This document shows positions 25,465-32,147 of a DNA stretch of 50,987 nt, piece by piece (the stretch's first letter is position 1; every line of letters begins with the position of its first letter). Position numbers and translations under genes: made by a program. The stretch is from an uncultured Lachnospiraceae bacterium. GTDB taxonomy: Bacteria; Bacillota_A; Clostridia; Lachnospirales; Lachnospiraceae. The notes under the pieces were generated by a model. The model saw only the letters and a list, made by a program, of their open reading frames with translations, was not told the origin of the DNA and ran no database searches. The stretch is taken from assembly GCA_902801585.1 (NCBI GenBank), contig CADCIU010000011.1, positions 1 to 50,987 on the forward strand, in the 5' to 3' direction.

Positions 25465-26766
25465 TTATTTGAACGCCTTTTCAAATGCCTGCTCAAGATC
25501 CTGAATCAGATCCTCTGCGTCCTCAAGACCTATTGAAAGTCTGATGATATTTTTCGGAATGTCTGCCAGTTTGTGATATTCCGGCTCAAGTTCACTGTGC
25601 GTATTCTCAGGCGGGTTGGTGATCAGTGATCTCACATCGCCGATATTTACATGATAAGAAAAGTTTTGGAGCGATTTAATAAAGATCCCTTCCTGTTCTC
25701 TTGTTCCCTTAAAGCCAAAAGAGAGAAGCGCTCCGGGGCCGATCTTAAAATCCCTGTCTGCCAGAGCTCTGTATCTGCTTCCCTTGGCATAGGGATACCT
25801 GACATATTCAACTTCATCCCGGCTTTCCAGAAAATCCACGATCTTTCTTGTTGTCACTACTTTTTTATCAAGTCGAACTGACAATGTGGACAGACCCTGA
25901 AGGACAAGGAACGATTCAAACGAGCCAAGTGCTCCTCCAAAGAACTCGGCAAAGAAGATCTTAAGCGATGCGATCACCGGCGCTCCGGGAATAAATTCGA
26001 TCGGACTGCGCCTGTTATCCTGCAGGTCTCTCATCTTCCATTCTTTTTCAAAAAATTGAGGAAAGCGTTTCTCATCATAGGGGAAGTCACCCTTTTCAAC
26101 CACCAGTCCTGCGATTACATTTCCATGGCCGTTTATCTCTTTTGTGGCAGAGTAGACCGTAATATCAGCGCCATGCTCAAACGGTCTGTACAGATAGGGT
26201 GTTGCCACTGTATTATCCACGACAACCGGTACACCGTGACGGTGTGCCGCTTCCGCGATTGCATCAATATCATAAAGCTCTATATTGGGATTGCTGATCG
26301 ACTCAAGATAGACTGCCTTGGTATTCTCATCGATCAGAGCCTCATATGCTTCAGGATCATCCCTGTCCTCTACAAACTTTGTGGTAATTCCATATTTGGG
26401 GAGGAACTTTATAAGTGAAAGCATTGCCGCGCCGTATAATGATGATCCGGAGACGATATTTCCTCCACCCTGACCGAGAAGCAGAAGCGTATAAGTAATT
26501 GCTGCCATGCCTGATGAAAGTGCAACTGCAGCTTTGCCTCCTTCAAGCTCCGCTATCCTGGCTTCAAGAATGCCGGCTGTCGGATTGCCGACTCTGGAAT
26601 ATATACCTCCTGCCTCTGCACCCGTCCAAAGTCTCCGGGTTCTGTCTATATCCTGCAGATCAAATGATGCGGTCTGATAAATGGGCGGGTTCACCGAATT
26701 AAAATGCTCGGATGAATCATATCCCGCTCTGATCGCTTTCGCGCTGAAACTGTTCTCTTTTGACAT
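25465..26766 (-). CDS. metY: O-acetylhomoserine sulfhydrylase (PLP-dependent)
   Basis: MetY makes homocysteine (or methionine with methanethiol) from O-acetylhomoserine; it is PLP-dependent and cytoplasmic. The 433-aa protein fits the Cys/Met-metabolism family. It has a YSRVGNPTAGILEARIA N-terminal block, SSGMAAI, VVVDNT with Asp184, and SATKEINGHGN with the PLP lysine Lys209. The FIPGAPVIASLKIFFAEFF segment and length argue for MetY over the shorter cystathionine gamma-synthases and lyases. The ATG at 26766 follows GAGAGGAG. An attenuator-like leader precedes it, and the CMD, SDR and MBL genes follow closely on the same strand. Confidence 0.93.
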   Translation of the reverse strand: MSKENSFSAKAIRAGYDSSEHFNSVNPPIYQTASFDLQDIDRTRRLWTGAEAGGIYSRVGNPTAGILEARIAELEGGKAAVALSSGMAAITYTLLLLGQGGGNIVSGSSLYGAAMLSLIKFLPKYGITTKFVEDRDDPEAYEALIDENTKAVYLESISNPNIELYDIDAIAEAAHRHGVPVVVDNTVATPYLYRPFEHGADITVYSATKEINGHGNVIAGLVVEKGDFPYDEKRFPQFFEKEWKMRDLQDNRRSPIEFIPGAPVIASLKIFFAEFFGGALGSFESFLVLQGLSTLSVRLDKKVVTTRKIVDFLESRDEVEYVRYPYAKGSRYRALADRDFKIGPGALLSFGFKGTREQEGIFIKSLQNFSYHVNIGDVRSLITNPPENTHSELEPEYHKLADIPKNIIRLSIGLEDAEDLIQDLEQAFEKAFK

Positions 26767-26793
26767 TTTTTACTCCTCTCTCTCCAAACAAAC

Positions 26794-26825
26794 AAAAAAC
26801 CGGGCTGCCTGCAAAAGACTCCCGG
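26794..26825 (-). terminator. Leader terminator upstream of metY
   Basis: Reverse strand: CCGGG (26825-26821) can pair with CCCGG (26804-26800), followed directly by six T residues (26799-26794) that end 27 nt before the metY start codon. The 5' arm is also part of the long 10-bp stem of the upstream fold, so the two pairings exclude each other. Confidence 0.6.
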
Positions 26826-26920
26826 GTAAATGGCTGTGACTTGATTTTGATCAGGTGTAAATTCAGTCAAAAGAATAAGGCATCAAAACTGAAACACCGC
26901 CAGCCGTTTCTACCCGGGAG
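26819..26920 (-). promoter_or_regulatory. Structured, pseudoknot-capable leader RNA of metY (unassigned class)
   Basis: Reverse strand, 5' to 3'. CTCCCGGGTA (26920-26911) pairs perfectly with TACCCGGGAG (26828-26819). Inside, GGCTG (26905-26901) pairs with CAGCC (26836-26832). Then GGTGT-TTCAG (26898-26889) pairs with CTGAA and ACACC (26866-26862 and 26858-26854) around a 3-nt bulge. The loop of this hairpin contains TTTTGAT (26888-26882), fully complementary to ATCAAAA (26851-26845), giving a possible 7-bp pseudoknot. I find no S-box, SMK, T-box or cobalamin consensus. It may be a riboswitch or the antiterminator of a peptide-controlled attenuator. Confidence 0.6.
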
Positions 26921-26973
26921 CGCTGCATTCGAAGATACATGAGATTCGTGTTTTCAGTTCTTGTTCCAAACAT
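26863..26973 (-). CDS. Putative leader peptide (36 codons) upstream of metY
   Basis: Reverse strand: AAAAGGAGAAAAGGAC is followed at once by an ATG (26973). The frame reads MFGTRTENTNLMYLRMQRS and then RVETAGGVSVLMPYSFD, ending at TGA (26865-26863). It has three internal Met codons (12, 16 and 31). Codons 18-24 form the 5' arms of the long leader stems, and the stop sits in the 3' arm of the pseudoknot hairpin. Ribosome position would therefore decide which stems form before the terminator. This is the layout of translational-coupling attenuation; function is inferred, not shown. Confidence 0.5.
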   Translation of the reverse strand: MFGTRTENTNLMYLRMQRSRVETAGGVSVLMPYSFD

Positions 26974-27202
26974 GTCCTTTTCTCCTTTTCTCTTGATGAA
27001 TGAATCATATCGCCATTTACGACGTTTGGAAATTTGATAGATCTGATCGTCGGTGATAAGGTCCTCTTATCGCAAACCCGCCAAGAAGAAAAAGGCACCG
27101 GACCGCTCTCTCTCCAAGACGGTTATGATCCTTTGCCCTTCGGTTTCAAACGGTTACTACAATACCGTGGTCCATTCCATTGTGCAAGCATTCAACACGC
27201 GG

Positions 27203-27231
27203 TCAACACGCGGGCGATTCTGTGTTATAAT
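27203..27231 (+). promoter_or_regulatory. Promoter of the YcxB-like gene
   Basis: TCAACA (27203-27208, 4 of 6 consensus positions) and TATAAT (27226-27231) are 17 bases apart. They lie just before a strong RBS. The stretch 26974-27202 between the metY leader and this promoter shows no gene I can support. Confidence 0.55.
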
Positions 27232-27266
27232 TGGAAATCGAATCGGAAAATAAAGGAGGCTTTTTC

Positions 27267-27782
27267 ATGAGATACGAATATACCTTTAGAAACACACCGG
27301 GAGATTATTGGAAATTTCGGATGGAGAACTACTATCGAAACTGGACGGCGCTGGTAAGCATCGTATTTACGCTGTCTATTTTGGCGCTGACCATTGCCAA
27401 GTGGAATGCGACCAATGGCCTGGGAAAGGCACTCATGGTCATTTGTCTGCTTATATTCCCGGTGTTCCAGCCGCTGTATATTTATATGACCTCGATCCGT
27501 GACGCGCAGGCTCTGCAAGTAGATACGACGCTCTCTTTCGACACGAGCGGAATGGAGATCAAGGTACAGAAGCACCTGCAGAGAATTCCGTGGAAATCGT
27601 TCGTGCCGGATGAAAAAGGCGGCGGAATGGTCATAAACAGGAAATCAATGCTGGTCGTGGTTCCGGACCAGATGCATGCATATCTGCTCCCGAACAGGGT
27701 ATTCGAATCGGATTCCAAGAAAAAAGAGCTGTTCGATTTTATGACCGATCAGCTCCGCAAGGCCGGAAAATTGAAAAACTGA
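27267..27782 (+). CDS. YcxB-like membrane protein
   Basis: A 171-aa protein with two hydrophobic helices near the N-terminus (ALVSIVFTLSILALTIA and ALMVICLLIFPVFQPLYIY). A cytoplasmic C-terminal domain follows with the YcxB-type pattern: TTLSFDTSGMEIKVQKHLQRI, then WKSF and LVVVPDQMHAYLLPNRVF. The last part resembles a bacterial PH-like fold. The function of the family is not established. The ATG at 27267 follows TAAAGGAGG; a short upstream in-frame extension lacks RBS support. Monocistronic, with a promoter and a terminator. Confidence 0.8.
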   Translation: MRYEYTFRNTPGDYWKFRMENYYRNWTALVSIVFTLSILALTIAKWNATNGLGKALMVICLLIFPVFQPLYIYMTSIRDAQALQVDTTLSFDTSGMEIKVQKHLQRIPWKSFVPDEKGGGMVINRKSMLVVVPDQMHAYLLPNRVFESDSKKKELFDFMTDQLRKAGKLKN

Positions 27783-27785
27783 GAG

Positions 27786-27812
27786 AAAGCCCGCACTTTG
27801 AGGCGGGCTTTT
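27786..27812 (+). terminator. Terminator after the YcxB-like gene
   Basis: AAAGCCCGC and GCGGGCTTT form a 9-bp stem followed by TTCTGTT. It stands just beyond the stop codon. Confidence 0.85.
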
Positions 27813-27883
27813 CTGTTGTATTGATGTCTTGCTATATGATGAGCACTGGTGGAGTTGGTGTCTCCGTGCAAAGGAATATATTG

Positions 27884-30436
27884 CTATTTTACAATACATA
27901 TAGGCTCATTACGGTTTTCTGTACTGCCGTCACCTAATTGGCCATGCTTATTGTGTCCCCACACCCAAAGACTGCCATCTGATTTTATGGCGGCACCATG
28001 TAAATAACCTAGGGAAACAGACTGTACGTTATCCATGATCTTTACCGGCTCATAACGATTATCAGTACTGCCATCTCCCAGCTGGCCTGAAGTATTCCAC
28101 CCCCACGACCAAAGACTGCCATCTGTTTTTAAAACGGCACTATGTTTAGAATTCACTGAGACAGACTGCACGTTATTCATAATCTTTACCGGTTCATAAC
28201 AGTCTTCAGTACTGCCATCCCCCACTTGGCCAAACTCATTGCATCCCCACATCCAAAGGCTGCCATCTGTTTTAATAGCAGCACAATGAGAAGACACTGA
28301 GACAGACTGCACGTTATCCATGATCTTTACCGGTTCATTACGGTCTTCAGTACTGCCATCCCCCACCTGACCATACTTATTCCATCCCCATATCCAAAGA
28401 CTACCATCTGTTTTTATGGCAGCACACTGAAAAGAGCCCAATGTGACAGACTGCACGTCGTCCATGATCTTTACCGGTTCATGATGTGTTTTAAAACTGC
28501 CATCTCCCACCTGGCCATGGTTATTATATCCCCATACCCAAAGGCTGCCATCTGTTTTTATGGCAGCACTATGAGAAGAACCCAATGAGACAGACTGCAC
28601 TCCATCCAGGATTTTTACCGGCTCGTAATGGTCTTCAGTACTACCATCCCCTAACTGGCCAAACAGATTCCATCCCCATATCCAAAGGCTGCCATCAGGT
28701 TTTATGGCGGCACTATGTTGAGAAGCCAATGAGGCAGACTGCACATTATCCATAATCTTTACCGGTTCATAACGGTCTTCTTTGCTGCCATCCCCTAACA
28801 AGCCAACACTATTGTATCCCCATGTCCACAGACTGCCGTCTTTATCAATTACTGAGCTATGAAAAGTCCCCAATGAAACAGACTGTATGGGTGCCTCAAG
28901 AACAGCAGCTTCATTCTTATCAGCCGCTGCACTGTCTTTACTATCTGTCGAAACAGCCTGTCCAGATTCCTCGGATACAAGGCTTTCATTCATATCAGTA
29001 TCTGTGCTATTTTCATTTTCCATAGGATCAGACTGATCGGATGTCTCAGTTACCGGGCTTTCGTCTTTGTCAGCTTCTGCTCCGTCTTCGTTTTCCGATG
29101 AAGCTGACTGATCGGAGGCCCCAAATACCGGGCTTTCTTCGTTATCAGTTTCTGTGCCGGCTTCACTTTCCGTCGATGCAGTCTGTATGGGTTCTTTATG
29201 CCCGGAGTTTAATCTCACCCCTATAAATATAAGGGCAGCAGCCAAGAGTATCGCGGCGCAGACAAAGACCGGTTTTCTATTTTGTCGTTTCGGTCCTCCT
29301 GTCTGCTGTATCACTGGCGATCTCTGTACATAAGCTTTTTCATAAGGCGCTGCCGCTCTCGGACCATCTTCCCGCACATTTCTCTGATAGGGCGCTCTAG
29401 GGCTGCCTTCCTGTGTGCGTACTGTTTTTGAAAAGTCTTCTGTATTATCCGACTCTGCTTCCTGACCTGACAGTGCATCGTAGAACTCTTTTGCTGTCCG
29501 ATAGCGCCTGTGGCTGTCCGGATCGCAGGCTCTGCGGATGACACTGTCCAGTCGCGCGCTTATCGTATCACCGCATACCCGGAGCCCGACCAGCGGCGGA
29601 AGCTCCTCCCCGTGCAGCCTTCTGTAATTCGCGGCGTCGAGCTCCTGCTCAATATACGGGCCGTCTGCAGGCAGGAAAGGCATCCTGCAGTTGTTGAGAA
29701 GCTGGTACAGCACCAGACCGAGGGCGTAGATATCGACGGTGTTGTTATAGGATCTTCCTGCGAAGATCTCCGGCGCCATGTAGGAGATCGTGCCGATCCC
29801 GGTCAGCATATGCGTCGGATGCACTGTTTCCATTCGTTTTGAAACGCCGAAATCACCAACTTTGTAATCGCCAAATTTATCAACGAACAGGTTCGCCGGC
29901 TTGATGTCACGGTGGATGATGCCCTTCCGCTCGCAGAAGGACAGGGCAGTACAGATATCCTTCCCTATCTCCAGCACTTCGGCGATGGTGAACTGTGTGC
30001 CGTTCCTCAGATGAGCGGACATCACATCCTCGAAGCTTGTGAGAAGCTCCATCCGAACATAGAGGGAGCTCATTTCAACACCTTTCTGGAAATAGAAATC
30101 CTCGATCAGGACAATATTCGGCGCTCCGCGAAGAGCCTCCATGATCCGGATCTCGTTCATGAAGACTTCCGGAATATCGTCTTCATCGGAGTTACTTCTG
30201 CTGCCTCCGGCAATATTTTGACCGGCATTCTTCGGTGGTATAGCGTAGGCCGCCTCCCTGTTATTGACACGGAGGACTTTGAGAGCAGAGTGGGTCCGAA
30301 CGCCGTGATTGTCCCTGAAAATCTCAAAGACATCGCCAAAAGCTCCTCCGCCCAGACGTTTCACGACGTGCCACTGCGGCCAGAAGGTCCCCAGCTCTTC
30401 CTCCATGATCCTGCATCTGATATCTTCTGTATTCAT
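27884..30436 (-). CDS. Transmembrane Ser/Thr protein kinase with external seven-repeat RCC1-like propeller
   Basis: An 850-aa protein. Cytoplasmic Hanks-type kinase: GGGAFGDV loop (29-36), Lys53, HRDIKPAN (175-182), DFG (195-197), APE (221-223), all catalytic residues intact. A basic linker leads to one membrane helix (about 389-407, VFVCAAILLAAALIFIGV). Outside, residues 412-515 are a degenerate acidic repeat (DKDESPV-ETSDQS units). Residues 516-850 hold seven RCC1-type repeats of about 48 residues (VQSVSLG-SAAIKTDGSLW-WG-N-GQ-GDGS). Seven is the number needed to close an RCC1 propeller. The ATG at 30436 follows GGCAGGAAAGGA; longer frames lack RBS. It probably senses an external ligand and phosphorylates cytoplasmic targets; targets unknown. 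Confidence 0.9.
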   Translation of the reverse strand: MNTEDIRCRIMEEELGTFWPQWHVVKRLGGGAFGDVFEIFRDNHGVRTHSALKVLRVNNREAAYAIPPKNAGQNIAGGSRSNSDEDDIPEVFMNEIRIMEALRGAPNIVLIEDFYFQKGVEMSSLYVRMELLTSFEDVMSAHLRNGTQFTIAEVLEIGKDICTALSFCERKGIIHRDIKPANLFVDKFGDYKVGDFGVSKRMETVHPTHMLTGIGTISYMAPEIFAGRSYNNTVDIYALGLVLYQLLNNCRMPFLPADGPYIEQELDAANYRRLHGEELPPLVGLRVCGDTISARLDSVIRRACDPDSHRRYRTAKEFYDALSGQEAESDNTEDFSKTVRTQEGSPRAPYQRNVREDGPRAAAPYEKAYVQRSPVIQQTGGPKRQNRKPVFVCAAILLAAALIFIGVRLNSGHKEPIQTASTESEAGTETDNEESPVFGASDQSASSENEDGAEADKDESPVTETSDQSDPMENENSTDTDMNESLVSEESGQAVSTDSKDSAAADKNEAAVLEAPIQSVSLGTFHSSVIDKDGSLWTWGYNSVGLLGDGSKEDRYEPVKIMDNVQSASLASQHSAAIKPDGSLWIWGWNLFGQLGDGSTEDHYEPVKILDGVQSVSLGSSHSAAIKTDGSLWVWGYNNHGQVGDGSFKTHHEPVKIMDDVQSVTLGSFQCAAIKTDGSLWIWGWNKYGQVGDGSTEDRNEPVKIMDNVQSVSVSSHCAAIKTDGSLWMWGCNEFGQVGDGSTEDCYEPVKIMNNVQSVSVNSKHSAVLKTDGSLWSWGWNTSGQLGDGSTDNRYEPVKIMDNVQSVSLGYLHGAAIKSDGSLWVWGHNKHGQLGDGSTENRNEPICIVK

Positions 30437-30550
30437 GTCCTTTCCTGCCTTTGGAATAAGTCGAGATATTTGCCGCGGGCTGTTCATGGCAGTGATGGTT
30501 ATCCTGAAAGCCTGCGGAAATCCAAAACACGTATATCTTATTATACTTGA

Positions 30551-30626
30551 GAAGGTGTCAAGGGGACGGTTCTTCTGACAACTTTTTGAAAAAAGTTGTC
30601 AGAAGAACCGTCCCCTTGACACCTTC
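30551..30626. repeat. Long perfect inverted repeat, copy 1 (GGTGTCAAGGGGACGG type)
   Basis: Two 37-base arms, perfectly complementary, with a 2-base loop (30551-30587 and 30590-30626). The arm contains GGTGTCAAGGGGACGG then TTCTTCTGACAAC. It lies between the 5' end of the kinase gene and the TIGR02452 gene. Confidence 0.95.
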
Positions 30627-30697
30627 CAAGTGATATACTAGTGGAATTATAAAGCAAGCAGAGAATTTAAGCTGAATGAGAATGGAGATGAAGGAAA

Positions 30698-31546
30698 ATG
30701 ATTTCCCAGAGCACTTTGATCAAAGTATTTGACGACACACAGCGAAAATGCCGTGAGGATCCTGAGCTCCGAAGAGCAACGGTCAAAATGCAGGCGAAAA
30801 CCCTTCTGTACCTTAAAGAATTTGATGCCGTAGATCTGCAGGAAAAGAGCGCTGAACCGAATATCGAGATTTGCGAGGACACAACTTTCCACTGTGCGCA
30901 GAGGCTGATGAGAGAGTTTGATTCATATGATTCTAAAGAGCAGTGCTTTAGAGCGGCTGTTCTGAATTTTGCCAATGCTTATCATCCGGGCGGCGGGGTG
31001 AAGAACGGAGCTATGGCACAGGAGGAATGTCTTTGCAGGAGCAGCAATCTTTACAACGCCCTGACATTGCCCTATTTGCTTCGCAACTACTATAAATGGA
31101 ACAGCAGGAATACCGGCGATATGGGGACGGATGCCGTGATCTGGTCTCCGGGCGTGACCGTGTTCAAAACAGACGATGCCGTTCCTATGGAAATGAAACG
31201 GGAGGACTGGTTTCAGGTGAATGTGCTTACCTGCGCCGCTCCGTATTTTGACAAAAACAAGAAGCACCCGGTCACAATGGAAAAACTGCGGGATGTCTTT
31301 TACCACAGGATCCGCAATATTCTCGAAGTAGCTATTGCAAATGATACTGACATCCTGGTTCTTGGTGCTTTTGGCTGCGGGGCGTTCAATAATCCGCCCG
31401 AGCTGGTAGCGGACGTGTGCAGAGAGCTGCTTGTTGATAAGGGGTATTTCAGATTTTTCAGAAAGATTGCGTTTGCGATCAAGAAGAATAACAGTGCGAA
31501 CACGAATCTGGAGGCATTCCGCGCGAAATTGAACTGCCAAAGTTGA
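30698..31546 (+). CDS. TIGR02452-family (microbial PARG-like) protein
   Basis: A 282-aa cytoplasmic protein of the TIGR02452/DUF2263 family, related to poly(ADP-ribose) glycohydrolases with a macrodomain fold. Key features are NFANAYHPGGG (90-100), then QEE (108-110), together the GGG-x(6-8)-QEE catalytic signature of PARG-type enzymes. ILVLGAFGCGAFNNPPE in the C-terminal half is the second macrodomain loop. The expected reaction is removal of ADP-ribose from proteins or processing of an ADP-ribose derivative; the physiological target is unknown. The ATG at 30698 follows GGAGATGAAGG. It lies between two copies of the long inverted repeat. Confidence 0.9.
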   Translation: MISQSTLIKVFDDTQRKCREDPELRRATVKMQAKTLLYLKEFDAVDLQEKSAEPNIEICEDTTFHCAQRLMREFDSYDSKEQCFRAAVLNFANAYHPGGGVKNGAMAQEECLCRSSNLYNALTLPYLLRNYYKWNSRNTGDMGTDAVIWSPGVTVFKTDDAVPMEMKREDWFQVNVLTCAAPYFDKNKKHPVTMEKLRDVFYHRIRNILEVAIANDTDILVLGAFGCGAFNNPPELVADVCRELLVDKGYFRFFRKIAFAIKKNNSANTNLEAFRAKLNCQS

Positions 31547-31644
31547 CAAAAACGGGCAACAGCGCTATTTTATATAAAGTTTTGGGGATTTCAGCTGATT
31601 TGCAAGCTGCGGGGGGTTAGAAGTCAAAAAGGAGATTTATAACT

Positions 31645-32004
31645 ATGGCAGAAGCAAAGAAGACAAAGACAACAAAGACGACGGAACAGACTGCAGTTAA
31701 AGAAGCAGCACCTAAAACTGCCGCAAAGAAAACAACTGTGAAGAAAACAGAGACAAAGGCCGCAGCCAGGAAGACAACGTCAAGGACAAAGAAGGCCGCT
31801 GTTGTAAAAGAGAGCATCTCCATCCAGTTTGCGGGCAAGGAGTACACAACAGAGAAGCTTGTAGGGATCGCGAAGGATGTGTGGGAATTTGACCTCAAAA
31901 AGGATCCCGCGGACTTCAAGGAAGTACAGCTGTATGTAAAGCCTGAGGAAGCGAAGGCATATTATGTGATCAATGGTACGGAGAGCGGAAGCTTCGATAT
32001 CTGA
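31645..32004 (+). CDS. DUF6465 family protein with Lys/Ala/Thr-rich N-terminus
   Basis: A 119-aa protein. Residues 1-50 are a low-complexity basic tail (KKTKTTKTTEQTAVKEAAPK) similar in composition to histone-like or nucleic-acid-binding tails. Residues 55-119 form a small folded domain: ISIQFAGKEYTTEKLVGIAK, then DVWEFDLKKDP and LYVKPEEAKAYYVING, which is the DUF6465 pattern common in Lachnospiraceae. Function is not known. The ATG at 31645 follows AAAAGGAGA. The end of the gene is followed after 22 nt by an inverted repeat that could act as terminator. Confidence 0.8.
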   Translation: MAEAKKTKTTKTTEQTAVKEAAPKTAAKKTTVKKTETKAAARKTTSRTKKAAVVKESISIQFAGKEYTTEKLVGIAKDVWEFDLKKDPADFKEVQLYVKPEEAKAYYVINGTESGSFDI

Positions 32005-32025
32005 TCGGGGTTTCAGAATAACGAG

Positions 32026-32140
32026 GGTGTCAAGGGGACGGTTCTTCTGACAACTTTTTTCCAAAAAGTTGTCAGAAGAACCGTCCCCTTGACACCTTGA
32101 AGAACCGTCCCCTTGGCACAGAAGAACCGTCCCCTTGATA
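32026..32140. repeat. Long inverted repeat, copy 2, with two extra half units
   Basis: Perfect arms of 34 bases (32026-32059 and 32063-32096) with a 3-base loop. They are followed by two further partial units of the form AGAACCGTCCCCTTG (32101-32120 and 32121-32140). It sits between convergent DUF6465 and Old Yellow Enzyme genes and may terminate both. Confidence 0.95.
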
Positions 32141-32147
32141 CTTTTAT

